In this document: positions 23,191 through 33,639 of the stretch, one piece after another | Layout: the number at the start of each line of letters is the position of its first letter | Position numbering within the stretch: position 1 is the stretch's first letter | Assembly (NCBI GenBank): GCA_010909165.1 | Contig: VJWM01000107.1 | Coordinates: 558,001-622,000, forward strand | Direction: 5' to 3' | DNA: 64,000 bases | From: Anthoceros angustus | Taxonomy: Eukaryota > Streptophyta > Anthocerotopsida > Anthocerotales > Anthocerotaceae | Program-made: the position numbers and the translations under genes | The notes under the pieces: model-generated | What the model saw: only the letters and a program-made list of their open reading frames with translations | Told to the model about the DNA's origin: nothing | Databases searched by the model: none

Positions 23191-24358
23191 CAAGCAGTGC
23201 AGATCACTTGCCGGATTCGCCTCCTTTGCAATTGATATAAGTAAATGTTTCATGTGGACGTACTTTGGTGACCACATTTTGGTGGTACAACAGGCGAAAT
23301 AAGCAGGGAGTCCGTCCGCCCGACTTCCAGTTGTTGGGGGGTCCACTGGTTTCAAGAATAACGTCTGCAAGCTGGCTCGGGTTGATGTGCAGCTGGTTGC
23401 TCTAGACATGAGATGGTTCGTCCTGCCTCCAATTCCGTTTGGAAGTTGCTGGGATGATTTTGAGTCTCGGGCTGTAGGATACGAAAGGGGTGTTACTACT
23501 GAAACTCTGAGCAATTGCTATGTTAGGTTATGCTATGAGGGCCATCTCACTCCCATATCTTTGCATGCAGACACAGCTCGGTAGTTAGTTTTGAACAGCA
23601 CGCTTTTCTCAGTTTAGACAATTCCCATAAAGCCGTACACCAGTTCATGGAAAATGGCAAACCAACCTTAGGCACTTGAAAAATGGCAGATCAGGCTAGC
23701 GCAGCAGGGAAGGATTTAAGGTCTGTGAGGTTGGTTCATCCCTGACGGCATGAGGGCGTTCCTATCAATTCAAGGCCATTAGGCTGGTTTCGCATGCTTC
23801 GTGCTCCACAAACGATGACGACTCGGACAGTCTCTTAAAATGTGAAACGCCAAGCACTCCCGGACATGGGCTCGGCCGGCGGGTACCACTCCCCGCCGTC
23901 ATGAGTGGAGCGGTGTCATTGGAAAGCTAAAGTGGAAAGGTGGCTGCATTTTAACGATCTTGCAATCAAAAACTTTTTAAAGAAAAAGAAAGAAAAGGTT
24001 CACTCCCACACGCGCCCTCTATACCCCGCCCCATGCCCGACGGCGGAGTAGTCCCAGCGCGCGCGCCGGCGGGCCCTTCCACCACGTTGCGGCCAGATAC
24101 CGGGCCATTTGCGTCTAGGCGTACATATTTTAAAGTATGCATCGAAGTCCCGCCCTGGAATTTGGAATTTGATATGGAGCTTCATTGTAGAGTACCTGGC
24201 CCGATTGCGGACGGGTAAAGTACCTAGCCCGATTCCGGTGACATCTGGAGCACTTTGCTTGAATTGCGACTTTGCAGATGACCATATCTAACTCAAAATC
24301 GTTATAAAAACCCCCTCCCGTGGACGCTTGTACAACGTAAGCTTGATGCAAGTGAGCC
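23191..24358. other. Intergenic region after DUF1218
   Basis: Contains the DUF1218 3' UTR and about 1 kb without a recognised gene. A G+C-rich patch (24000-24110) is followed by two close copies of gtacctggcccgattgcggac / gtacctagcccgattccgg-like sequence (24190-24235). TATAAAAA lies at 24303-24310, about 50 bp before a small repetitive ORF. Confidence 0.45.
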
Positions 24359-24628
24359 ATGGCTGCGATGTCAGGTGCGGGTGTTGCTGTGTTGGGCGGT
24401 GCGGATGTTGCTGTGATGGCAGGCACGGGTGTTGCTGCGATGGCAGGCACGGGTGTTGCTGCGATGGCAGGCGCCAGTGTCAATGCGATGGTGGGCACAG
24501 GTGTTGGAGCAATGCCGGACGCAAAGGCTAGGCGGAGACCATTTATGGCTCAGGCAGCTTACTGGGCAAGTGTCCGGGAAGACCTACGTAGTCGTTTGGC
24601 GGTGATGTGGCAACCGCAAATGTGGTAG
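24359..24628 (+). CDS. Small repetitive Ala/Gly/Val ORF, doubtful
   Basis: An 89-codon frame starts at a well-placed ATG (gagccATGGCTGCG), 49 bp after a TATAAAAA motif. Its first half is a tandem of eight-residue units (GTGVAAMA, degenerating at both ends), encoded by a 24-bp DNA repeat; the second half is basic and then contains AQAAYWASVREDLRSRLAVM, which could form an amphipathic helix. No family is recognised. It could be a young gene or simply a minisatellite with an open frame; the opposite strand is open as well. Confidence 0.22.
   Translation: MAAMSGAGVAVLGGADVAVMAGTGVAAMAGTGVAAMAGASVNAMVGTGVGAMPDAKARRRPFMAQAAYWASVREDLRSRLAVMWQPQMW
24384..24490. repeat. 24-bp minisatellite
   Basis: The unit gttgctgcgatggcaggcac plus gggt is repeated about four times with point changes, inside the small ORF. 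Confidence 0.8.
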
Positions 24629-25387
24629 GCGCAACTGATGCCGAAAAGGCTACCCTCGGCCAGCGAGGAGTCAGTGATCACGGACGTCAGTGGCCCACCA
24701 AAAGATGAGGTTGAGGATACACAATCCATGAAGTCAAGCTAGTCTCCAATAAGGAATCAAGAAACGGGCAAAGCTAGAGGAGTATGATGGAAGTTCGTTA
24801 TTTTCGCAGCCCAGGTTTGTTCTTGCGTGTTTAGGCCTAGTGTGTGTTGGAAGGAAGGCTCTCTGTGTACATGCGGGAGGATCTATTGTTTCACTGATGA
24901 AAAACATCAAAATTGTCCAACATTCTATAAAGTATCCCAATTGGTGTTATTTCAAGTCTCTCCATTGTTCGGAAGTCTAGCCACCTACAGTTCAGCGTTT
25001 GCTTTGTGCCTCTAGGGCTTCCTCCAGTGTGGCCTGCATTGTAGGGCTTACCCAATACTTGGGCTCCTCGTTCTTGTTGTGGGGATCCATCTTGTCATGT
25101 TCCAGCATCTCTCTCGACTTTGGCCTGCAACACGAAGTCTGCCCGCAGCAGGACAGTTTGCCCAAGCTTCTCCTTGTTCAGAAGCTGGTATAGCCCGGGC
25201 CCTACTTCCACATAATAATTACCTTCAACAACCTCGCCTGCGACCAGCGACCCTTCCAAAATTTGTCTTCATCGCCTGCGTCACAGACACCTTGACACAC
25301 ACGAGGAGGTAGAATTTAACGCCTTCTGCATTGCCCGCTCCGTACGCATATAGTTATCTCCAGGGCTCAAGCCAGCGAGACAAGTGA
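24629..25387. other. Intergenic, with a possible minus-strand coding remnant
   Basis: On the minus strand near 25230-25095 the reading GNYYVEVGPGLYQLLNKEK followed by GQTVLLRADFVLQAKVERD is protein-like, and slightly upstream DAGDEDKFWKG is in another frame. I cannot name the family and the frame is broken, so this may be a relic exon. The rest shows nothing. Confidence 0.25.
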
Positions 25388-26323
25388 CTAGTCTTCGGTC
25401 TTGATGAAATGCTTCGGCTTGGTCGTCTTTGGAGCCTTACGCTTCATGCCTCTACTCCCAAAGCGGGTCCGCATCCTCACAATAGCCTCACTATTATCCT
25501 ACTGCACCAAATCTGTGCCCACCCCATTCACATTTCTTGCCTCAAACAATGTAGGCGACTCCTCCCTCAGCCTTCTTCACCTCACATGTGTCCTTGTCCA
25601 CTTGAGGTGCATCCTTCTTCGCCTCATGAGATGTGTCCTCATTCTCCACCTCATGTGTGTCCTTGTCCACCTCAAGTGTGGCCTTCTCAACCTCAATTGT
25701 GTCATTCTCCACCTCATGTGTGGCCTTTTCCTGCTCAGGTGTGGCCTTCTCTACCTCAGGCCACTCCCTGTCCACCTCAAGTGTGTCCTTGTCCACCTCA
25801 AGTGTGTCCTTGTCCACCTCAAGTGTGTCCTTGTCCACCTCAAGTAGTGTGTCCTTGTCCACCTCAAGTGTGTCCTTGTCCACCTCAAGTGTGTCCTTGT
25901 CCACCTCAAGTGTGTCCTTGTCCACCTCAAGTGTGTCCTTGTCCACCTCAAGTGTGTCCTTGTCCACCTCAAGTGTGGCCTTCTCAACCTAAGCTATGTC
26001 ATTCTCCACTCATGTGTGGCCTTTTTCTGCTCATGGTGTGGCCTTCTCTACTTGAGGCCGCTCCCTGTCCACCTCAAGTGTGTCCTGGTCCACCTCAAGT
26101 GTGGCCTTTTCCTGCTCAGGTATGGCCTTCTCCACCTTAGGCTGCTCATTCTCCACTTTAGGCCGCTCATTCTCCACCTTAGGCCGCTCATTCTCCACCT
26201 GAGGTCGGTCCTTCTCCACCTCAGGCTGGTCATTCTCCACCATAGGTGTGGCCTTCGCTTAGTCAGGTGTGGACATTGTTGCAAACTTGTCCAAAACTTC
26301 AGCATCAGGTGAAAAGTCATCAA
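25388..26323 (-). pseudogene. Decayed minus-strand ORF with seven-residue charged repeats
   Basis: Read on the minus strand, 26243 to about 25600 codes for dozens of seven-residue units of the type VEKDxPE / VDKDTLE. Changes between units mostly swap E, D, K and N while keeping Val and the charged pattern, which suggests past coding use. After a frameshift and a stop, the strand ends in RFGSRGMKRKAPKTTKPK and HFIKTED before TAG at 25388-25390, a basic nuclear-signal-like tail. At least two frame breaks (near 25845 and 25990-26030) interrupt it. No family is recognised; a pure minisatellite with chance open frames is the alternative. Confidence 0.3.
25600..26260. repeat. 21-bp minisatellite, about 30 units
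   Basis: The unit tgtccttgtccacctcaag plus tg is nearly perfect between about 25770 and 25975 and degenerate outside (gtggccttctc..acctca, cgctcattctccaccttagg). Its 21-bp period equals seven codons, so all six frames are long or periodic; the plus-strand frames (CPCPPQV repeats) are by-products. Confidence 0.9.
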
Positions 26324-26454
26324 GTGGTAGAACTGTGTTCAAGGATTAGATGTCGTCCACCAAGCCGCCCACCACGTCACCTCCATGGACCAAATGATCT
26401 GCCCCCCTCCTCCCCCCCACACAGCACCTCATTCTATAGCCACTAGGTCATCTT

Positions 26455-26693
26455 GTGTCTTCATCTTCTCTCCTAGCAAAAATTAAAGATTGGTTAAGAA
26501 GTCATTTTGAAATGACTGATCTTGGAGAAATGACATATGCACTTGGTATTAATATTATGCAAAATCGAAGCAATAAAAATTTAAGTATAGTTCAAACTAG
26601 ATATATTAATGAAAGCTTATTTAAGTTTGAATTAGAGGATGCTAAACCTGCACTAACAACATTCGCCAGTGGGATCCGACTTACATCAAATAT
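26455..26693 (+). mobile_element. Copia element C: reverse-transcriptase fragment, first piece
   Basis: SSSLLAKIKDWLRSHFEMTD, LGEMTYALGINIMQNRSNKN and ..DAKPALTTFASGIRLTSN are the end of a Ty1-copia reverse transcriptase. The piece is cut by the 5' LTR of element A at 26694. Its protein continues after A at 32852 with MSPKTDADKLEMSAV, exactly where relatives continue. Everything of C before this point (5' LTR, gag, protease, integrase, most of RT) is missing, and the junction to unrelated DNA is near 26450. Confidence 0.85.
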
Positions 26694-26943
26694 TGATAAA
26701 ATACCTTTAGTTTAGGGCACTATTCACTAGGGCACCCTAGGTTTAATAAATAATTTCCATCTTAGGGCAATAAGTAGTTTCCTTAGGCGGGTAGTTGTTA
26801 GGTAGTTAGTTGTTATATTTGTTATAACAACTTATGGTTGTAACTACCTCTTCTCTCTACTATGTAAATACTCTTATATTGTCTATTAGCAATGCAATTC
26901 TACAAGGCTCTTTGCAAGTGTGTTTTAAGCGTGATTCTCATCA
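26694..26943 (+). repeat. 5' LTR of element A
   Basis: Starts TGATAAAATA and ends ..gattctcatca, i.e. TG...CA, directly followed by the primer-binding site. Contains ttgttataacaact and actatgtaaata (possible TATA region) and shares taggtagttagttgttata with the LTRs at 32606 and 46844. Confidence 0.85.
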
Positions 26944-26955
26944 TGGTATCAAAGC
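26944..26955 (+). other. Primer-binding site of element A
   Basis: TGGTATCAAAGC immediately after the LTR, one mismatch from the complement of plant initiator-Met tRNA 3' end (TGGTATCAGAGC), the usual copia primer. Confidence 0.85.
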
Positions 26956-27126
26956 TTTGGTTTTAGATGCTTGAGCACATTGCTTGCCTTCTTCTTAGGC
27001 ATGAATTCTTTTGCGCATTTCTAACTTTGTTGCGTAGAGTTTTCGTTTGGAAGCAACCTTTCAAATATGCTCAACACTATATTTTTATGATGCACAAATT
27101 GTGCATCACTTTCTTATCCTCTCCTC

Positions 27127-27672
27127 ATGGGGCAAGGAAACAGGAGAAGATTGAAGGCTGCAATAAGGAAGAATGCACCAAATTACAACAATTTTAAAAA
27201 ATTTAGTGATCCTATAGAAAGAGATTATAAATTCATTAGTAATTTTATTGGTGCTATTCTTATCAAACCAGAGAATCAAGGAGAGTTGATTGAGGTTGCT
27301 AAGAGAGAATTACTTACTTGCTTTAGTTTATCACAAGTAGAATCTCTAGTATTAGCACTTCAACATATTCCTAATTTAAATGTTGGTCCAATTGTGATTA
27401 GTGGTACTAATTCTCTGCAGCCGTTTTTACAATCCATCAAAACAGATTCTAAACTTAGACACAATGCCATTAGTGAAAAATTGTCATCTTTGGCCCGTGA
27501 CTTCAATCATTTAGCACAATGTATTGAAGTATTAGATTCTAAAATATCTAATAGTTCATTGCAGAAATCATCATTTTTACCTGCAGATTCTGTTCTTGAT
27601 GAAATGATAGGAGCATTGTCTAGTGTGATCTCCTCCAAGACCGAACGCACACGATGTAGTCGTGGATTTTAG
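27127..27672 (+). CDS. Extra ORF between primer site and gag of element A
   Basis: An uninterrupted 181-codon frame that sits where copia elements normally have only an untranslated leader. It stops 12 bp before the gag start at 27684. The product is basic at the start (GNRRRLKAAIRKN), then mostly helical (IEVAKRELLTCFSLSQVESL, ..LSSLARDFNHLAQCIEVLDS), with no zinc finger or membrane segment. I recognise no family. That this frame is open while gag-pol is full of stops suggests either recent use or that it was acquired late. Its A+T-rich codons match the element, not the host exons. Confidence 0.5.
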   Translation: MGQGNRRRLKAAIRKNAPNYNNFKKFSDPIERDYKFISNFIGAILIKPENQGELIEVAKRELLTCFSLSQVESLVLALQHIPNLNVGPIVISGTNSLQPFLQSIKTDSKLRHNAISEKLSSLARDFNHLAQCIEVLDSKISNSSLQKSSFLPADSVLDEMIGALSSVISSKTERTRCSRGF

Positions 27673-27683
27673 AATCACCTGCC

Positions 27684-28750
27684 ATGGCTAGTCGGGAAGA
27701 TGAGGGAGAGCAACTTGACGAAGAGATCAACACAAACAAGGACCCTATTGAGTCAAAATCAATGGTGGTCAACAAGTACGGAGACAGTTTCAAAGAAAAG
27801 GATAGATTCAACGGCAAGGACTACGACGTCTGGCGTCTGCAAATGATAGGAGTTTTGTGCAACCGCGACCTATGGGACATCGTCAACGGAGTCTTAGAGC
27901 GCCCAGTATGGGGTGCTGACGAAAAATGTACCTGGGATGCGAAGGATGAGAGAGCTCAAGATATGATTATCAGCGGCCTCTCTCAAAATATGGTAAGGCA
28001 AATCAGTGAGGCAGGATCTTCCAAAGAAATGTGGGACCACCTCGCACAACTATACTCCTCCAAGGATGTTATGAGTTTGATGACTGCTACTCGTAACTTC
28101 CACAACCTTAAGATGAGAGAATCTGACGCCATCAAACAACATATTAGTTCATTTTTGAATGGCAAGATCCCAACTTGAAGTTGCTTCCAATTCCAAACTC
28201 TCCGAGGTATCATGTTTTGTTGCATTATTATCCTTCCTACCATCCTCCTATAGATCATTTGTGACAACTCAAAATGTTGTCTTGAGAATAGCCTAGAAGA
28301 ATATGAACAAGTATGGTACACCAGATATTTTGGACATAAGTGTAAATGAGTTGATTGGAGCATTGATACACGAGGAGTCAAATCGACGTCATGACTCCCA
28401 ATCTAACCGGCAGCAAGTGATGTACACCGGAAAAGGCACTGGAAGAGATCGTGGTCGAGGCCACGCCAAAGGACCTCCTTCTACGCGGACTGTCAAATCG
28501 TCACCAAGCTTTCTCAATGGAGCTTCTTCGTCTTCTTCCACACCTACAAGAGGTAACAAGTAGACGGGCATTATTTGTAGTTGGTGCAGAATACCAAACC
28601 ACATGGAGAAGGACTACATAAAGAAGAAGAGTGGTGAGCCTAGGAAAGAGGCATCACCAGGCGCACATGTTGTTGTGAAGAAACCCTCTTCATCAACTCC
28701 TTCTGCACTCACAGTATGCTTGGCCTCATCCAAGCCTTCTAATCTTTACT
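27684..28750 (+). pseudogene. Element A gag with degenerate zinc knuckle
   Basis: 27684-28178 encodes a copia gag (KEKDRFNGKDYDVWRLQMIG, MWDHLAQLYSS, NFHNLKMRESDAIKQHISSF), then a deletion/frameshift; the frame returns at 28299 (VNELIGALIHEE, RDRGRGHAKG). The zinc knuckle near 28580 reads CSWCRIPNHMEKDY, with the last Cys replaced by Tyr. Several stops separate the pieces. Confidence 0.85.
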
Positions 28751-31440
28751 AGTAGTTGGATAGTGGAGCTACCTCACACATCTGTCATAACCAAAACTCT
28801 TTTGAGTCTTATTCCCCAACTACAGGACACCAGTCTATCCTTTCGGGTGATGATCACAACCTCCCAATAGTTGGCGTAGGTTCAGATGTTCTACAGGTCA
28901 GACTCTCCACTTACGTCATGTCCTTCATTTACCAGCCATGTGCAAAAATCTAGTCTCTGCCGCTAGTTTGTGTCACGACCATACTCTGCAAGTCACACTT
29001 TCTGCAGATAGTTGTCTTATTTCTTTTGTCTCCAATAAGTCACATGTCATCTGCGTAGGTACACTAGAGGATGGGCTAAATAAACTTTCAGCCCAAGAGG
29101 GTCCCACACATTCCACAAATGTAGCGTCCCACAATTTTGCTGTACCTAGCCATACCATGTTATGGCATTGTCATCTTGGTCATCCCAATAGCCAAAAATT
29201 AGTACAAATGTCTAAGGCAGGACACCTCTACAGATCACCCTGCCTTTCTCACATTCAACACCTTCCTTGGTGTGAGACTTGTGTCATTACAAAGCGACAT
29301 CAAGCTTCTTTTTAGAACATATCTCCACAGAGGACTACATCACCTCTAGAGCTTGTTCACATACATTTGTGGCCCTATCTCTACACCTTCTTTCAATGGT
29401 AGCAGATATTTTTTGACCTTCATTGACGACTACTCCCGCTTCACTCTTACTTATATCCTTAATCACAAGGGTGATACTTATCATTTCTTCAAGGATTATA
29501 TGGCCTAGGCGGAGAGATAAACAGATAAGAAACTCAAGACCTTACGTTCCGACAACATTTGGTGGCGGGTTTACATCTAAACAATTTGAGGAGTTCTGCC
29601 GAGCTCAATGTATAGCTCAACAACTCACTGTTGTTTATACTCCTCAACAAAATGGCGTAGCAGAAAATAAGAACTTACGTCTTCAAGAGATCACTGGCTA
29701 TTTGTTAACCCAAGCCTATTTACCCTAAGTTTATTGGGCAAAGGCTCTCCTCACAACCACATATCTTATGAATCGACTGCCTACCTCCACAGTCCAAAGT
29801 ATGACACCTTATGAAGCCTTTATTGGCAAGAAGCCCTCTCTTGATCATCTCCGCATTTTTGGATCTCCGGCATATGTCTGATCCTTCCACAAAAAGGCTT
29901 CTTTATGCTCGCAGTGTCACTTTTCATGAATATCACCTATTTTCTCCTTCAGTGGGAGATATTCTACCTCCTCATCGACTTTCTCCCCATGAGGAGCCCG
30001 AATCTTCTTTTGATGATAGTGACCACATTACTCACTTCCCTGTTCCTGCCTTACGTGTTCCTTCCGATGGACCTATTATGTAGGAGGAGGAGGAGGAGGA
30101 GGAGTTAGCATACATCCCACGTCCAAACTCACCTCCATTGGATATAGAGGAACCCCAACATTTTGAGGATATTCCTGATGATCCGGACTAGCCTGAGCAT
30201 GAACTTGAGTATTTAGTCGAGGACCCTCTTCCTCAACCTTCTCAGGAATCAACACTTGTTGACGACGTGGATGATGAGCAACCTGCACAAAGGTACAACC
30301 TCAGAACCAGACCAATCATTCCTGGTCCTGCTAGTTGGAAGGAACCCCCATAGGGATACCTTGCTAATTCTGAAGCTGTATATCAGGTTACTATTGACCC
30401 AGAAGAACCCGCTACCTTAACACAAGCTTTTTCTTCTCCTGAAAAGGATTTATGGAATGCAGCAGTAGATTCAGAATATGACTCTTTGGTCAAGAACTCT
30501 ACATGGGAACTGGTCAAACCCCCTAAGGGAAGGAAAATAGTAACAAGTAAATGGGTATTCAAGATTAAGAGAAAAGGTGATGGTTTCATTGAAAGATATA
30601 AAGCATGTCTAGTTGCTAGAGGCTTTACACAAATTCCTGGCCTAGATTATGTGCCATGGGCCACTTATGCCCCTCTAGCCAAATTTGCCACCCTCGAATG
30701 ATATTTGCCTTATCCGCTCAATATGACCTTGAACTCCACATGATGGATGTTAAGACAACATATTTACATGGGCGTCTGCAAGAGGAAATACATATGAGAC
30801 AACCAGAGGGTTATGAGGTAAAAGGCAAAGAAGATTTGGTATGCAAGCTTATTAAGTGCCTTTACGGCTTGAAGCAATCAGCAAGGAATGGAACACTGTA
30901 ATACATGTTAAGCTCGTTAAACAAGGTTTTAAACGAAGCAAGGCAGATTCTTGCATGTATGTCTTAATCTCAAGAAATGACATAATTTACCTCTTACTTT
31001 ACTGACGACGTATTTATGGCTTCCTCTTCATCCTCTCTCCTAGCCAAGATTAAGGCTTGGTTAAGAAGTCATTTTGAAATGACTGATGTAGGAGAATTGA
31101 CATATGAACTTGACGTCAATATCATGAGAGACAGAAGCAATAAAACTTTAAGCATAGTTCAAACTAAGTTGATACTAACAGCATTTGCTGATGCTGACTA
31201 TGTTGGCGATCCCGATACTCGGAGATCAGTATCAGGTTATGTACTTATCTTAAGCAAGGCTCCTATTTCATGGTCAAGTAAGAAGCAACCTACCATTGCC
31301 TTGTCAAGCACTGAGCCAAAGTATAGAGTACTAACCTCAGTTGCTAAAGATATAGTATGGAGTAGATTAGCCTTAAGTGAGAAAGCAACGTCCTCTCCAG
31401 TTGGGGCTACCTTCACAGTATTGAGCACTCAGAATCTGGT
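28751..31440 (+). pseudogene. Element A pol (PR-IN-RT-RNase H)
   Basis: Protease LDSGATSHICHNQNSFESY at 28754; integrase zinc region LWHCHLGHPNSQKLVQMSK with ..CETC near 29160-29285; integrase core pieces FIDDYSRF and the later ..YTPQQNGVAEN at 29420-29660; RT from 30486 (KWVFKIKRKGDGFIERYKAC, DVKTTYLHGRLQEEIHM, CLYGLKQSARN). The YVDD box is broken by a stop (Y*DD near 31000). After ..TLSIVQTK the frame jumps by deletion to RNase H (FADADYVGDPDTRRSVSGYV, ISWSSKKQPTIALSSTE). Many stops: non-functional. Confidence 0.85.
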
Positions 31441-31639
31441 GATTTTGGACATGGCAAGATGAGTGTTTCTTCTTCATTGCTGAGTGTATTTGACAACTTT
31501 TCCTCTTCACTTGTCCCTGCATACATGGAGAACAGTTAATGGCAAAGTTATGAGGAAGACAAATGCTTACATTATGAAGTTTGCTCTAGGAAGTGTGCTG
31601 GCAACCTTTGACCACTGGTGTCTCTCCATCTGAATCCTC

Positions 31640-32197
31640 TCATGTTTCAAGAACTGCTTCTTCAGTCGAGGAGGACAACTCAATCACGACATTTTTGGAA
31701 CCAGTTTTGTGAGCATCAGCTTCTTTGGCCACGTCCTGCATTGTTACACTTGCGGCTATGGCGGCTAGATGAGCAAAAGTCGGCATCAGGTTTTCTACTT
31801 GCCGCCATGCAGCAGCTTCTATGGCGATCTGACCTGCAGTAGTATCAACAGAAGGCAACAGCTTTTCTCTCTTGCTCAAATGATCATTGAAAGGGCTGAC
31901 AAACACAGGAGATGGTAGTTTTCTATCAGCATTGGCAACGTAATTTCTCTCCAGCATCACATTTTCCCTTTTAGCAACAGCGGGCGCCTGCAGTCCAAGC
32001 TTACTTTCAAGATGTATGGGCACAAATAGGCCGCACGCTCCGACTCCGAGCCTGGCGCTACGACCAGTAATGGTGGACGGGGCAGCGACGTCGTCCAATT
32101 TTGGCGCGCCTTCACGGCGCGAGGCAGTTGCGATGGAGGAGAAGTGGCCGCGCCCATCCTTTGGTTGCGCGGCCGCTTGATTATAAGGGGACAGCAT
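31640..32197 (-). CDS. Antisense ORF in the 3' region of element A
   Basis: A 185-codon minus-strand frame lies between RNase H and the 3' LTR, starting 409 bp inside the LTR. It is open although the sense pol genes are riddled with stops. The first half is G+C-rich (GRGHFSSIATASRREGAPKL), unlike the A+T-rich element. The C-terminus holds NVVIELSSSTEEA, which fits the SUMO-interacting motif pattern (hydrophobic-hydrophobic-x-hydrophobic followed by Ser/acidic residues). The related antisense frame in element C has NVIELSSSETSS. Family unknown; captured host exon or accessory retrotransposon gene are both possible. Confidence 0.45.
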   Translation of the reverse strand: MLSPYNQAAAQPKDGRGHFSSIATASRREGAPKLDDVAAPSTITGRSARLGVGACGLFVPIHLESKLGLQAPAVAKRENVMLERNYVANADRKLPSPVFVSPFNDHLSKREKLLPSVDTTAGQIAIEAAAWRQVENLMPTFAHLAAIAASVTMQDVAKEADAHKTGSKNVVIELSSSTEEAVLET

Positions 32198-32605
32198 CCT
32201 CTGGTGTTTGGGGTGCGCTTAACACACGGGCTTGAGGGCCCCCTGCCGCGTCGCCTTCACCATCACCAACCTCAGCTTATCGCGAAGATTCCCTCTGACA
32301 GGTTTTTCAAATGCGGGATGGATGGTGAGGGTTATGCAACCATGTGTCCTGCGTACGGGACATATGGATAAGGTTGGATTTCCCTTATTTACGGAAATTA
32401 TCATATTTTTCCCTTATTCACAGGAATTATCCTAATTTCTTTATTTTTAAATTCTTTCTTTTTTGAATGGCTGCTTAAGTTGGTTACTTAAGTTTCATTT
32501 AATGCTTTACTTAAGGGCTAGTTTCTCCATATTAGCCTATTTTGGCTCATTTTTAAGCCAGATTACTACCTTATTATTTCATCCCCGGTTCATAGGGAGT
32601 GCGAG

Positions 32606-32846
32606 TGATAAAATAATTTCCTAAGCTGAATAAAAAATTTCCATCTTAGGGCAGTAAGTAGTTTCCTTATGCGCTTAGTTGTTAGGTAGTTAGTTGTTAT
32701 ATTTGTTATAACAACGTATGGTGGTTACAACAACTTATGATTATAATTACCTCTTCTCTTTACTATATAAACACTCTTGTATTTTCTATTAGCAATGCAA
32801 TACTACAAGGCTCTTTGCAAGTGTGTTTTATGCGTGCTTCTCACCA
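32606..32846 (+). repeat. 3' LTR of element A
   Basis: Begins TGATAAAATAATTTCC after a purine-rich tract and ends ..gcttctcacca. Matches the 5' LTR over most of its length (ccatcttagggca, gttaggtagttagttgttat, ctattagcaatgcaat, acaaggctctttgcaagtgtg) but has lost the actagggcactattcactagg block near the start. The LTR divergence implies an old insertion. Confidence 0.85.
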
Positions 32847-33386
32847 GATATGAGTCCAAAGACAGATGCAGACAAGTTAGAAATGTCAGCAGTTTCATAT
32901 CGACATGTTGTTGGCACTCTCATTTACCTGAGCAATTTCACAAGACCTGGTATACCATTTGAAGGTAATGTTTGCTCACAATTCCTAGAAAATCCTAGAC
33001 GAGAACACTAGATATCAGTTAAGCGTATTTCAGATACCTTAAAGGCACCATGCAAATTGGACTTGTATATTAACATACACCCGGCATCAACAAGCTAAGA
33101 TTGACAGCCTAGGCTGACACTAGGAGATCCGTATCAGGTTATGTGCTCATACGAGCCAAGGCCCCCATCTCATGGTCAACTAAGAAACAGCCTGCTATTG
33201 CCCTTTCTAGCATAGAGTCCGAGAATATGGTACTAACCTCAGTTGCTAAAGATATCGTCTGGAGTAGGTTGGCTTTAGATGAACTTAACCATCCTGAAAG
33301 TAACCCTACACCACTATTCAGCGATAGTCAAGGGGCCATAGCTTTAGCCAGAAACCCAGTATTTCATTCAAGAACTAAGCACATAG
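32847..33386 (+). mobile_element. Copia element C: RT end and RNase H, middle piece
   Basis: Continues C after element A: MSPKTDADKLEMSAVSYRHV, GTLIYLSNFTRPGIPFEGNV, then RNase H with RRSVSGYVLIRAKAPISWST, KKQPAIALSSIES, SRLALDELNHPESNPTPLF, SDSQGAIALARNPVFHSRTK and H-I. A frame break lies near 33015-33120. Cut at 33386 by the 5' LTR of element B; the last five bases (CATAG) are the target duplication. Confidence 0.88.
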
Positions 33387-33623
33387 TAATGAAATAGTTA
33401 AGTCACCTAAAGTTAGGTTGACTCTATGCTAGTGGTTTTATGAACAGTTATAACCACTTACATAACTTTTGTATATATGCTTGATTTTCCCATGAACTTA
33501 ATAACTTTTGTATATATGCTTGATTTTCCCATGAACTTAATAACCGTTTTTCATTTTCTGCCGCGCTCATGTGCTTTCGCTCGCACCCGCTCGTGCCCCC
33601 TTGAATGATCCACACTCGCTTTA
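33387..33623 (+). repeat. 5' LTR of element B
   Basis: Starts TAATGAAATAG and ends ..cactcgcttta, so the ends are TA...TA with TAA/TTA inverted termini rather than the usual TG...CA. It contains a 39-bp direct duplication (taacttttgtatatatgc and following, twice) that the 3' LTR has only once, explaining 237 against 198 bp. Confidence 0.88.
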
Positions 33624-33635
33624 TGGTATCAGAGC
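33624..33635 (+). other. Primer-binding site of element B
   Basis: TGGTATCAGAGC directly abuts the LTR end and perfectly matches the plant initiator-Met primer site. Confidence 0.92.
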
Positions 33636-33639
33636 ACTA

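Larger units (their letters stand above)
26694..32846 (+). mobile_element. Ty1-copia element A, complete but decayed, inserted in C
   Basis: A 6.15-kb element with diverged LTRs at 26694-26943 and 32606-32846, a primer-binding site at 26944 (TGGTATCAAAGC, initiator-Met type) and a purine-rich tract (gggagtgcgag) directly before the 3' LTR. Order inside: extra ORF, gag, protease, integrase, RT, RNase H (copia order), then a 1.1-kb region with an antisense ORF. Flanks are AATAT and GATAT, a 5-bp target duplication with one change; joining the flanks restores a continuous RT protein of host C. Stops, frameshifts and a deletion between RT and RNase H show that it is dead. Confidence 0.9.

Noticed and set aside
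25401-26140. Plus-strand frames with CPCPPQV and CVLVHLK repeats
   Set aside because: By-products of the 21-bp minisatellite, which is open in most frames.
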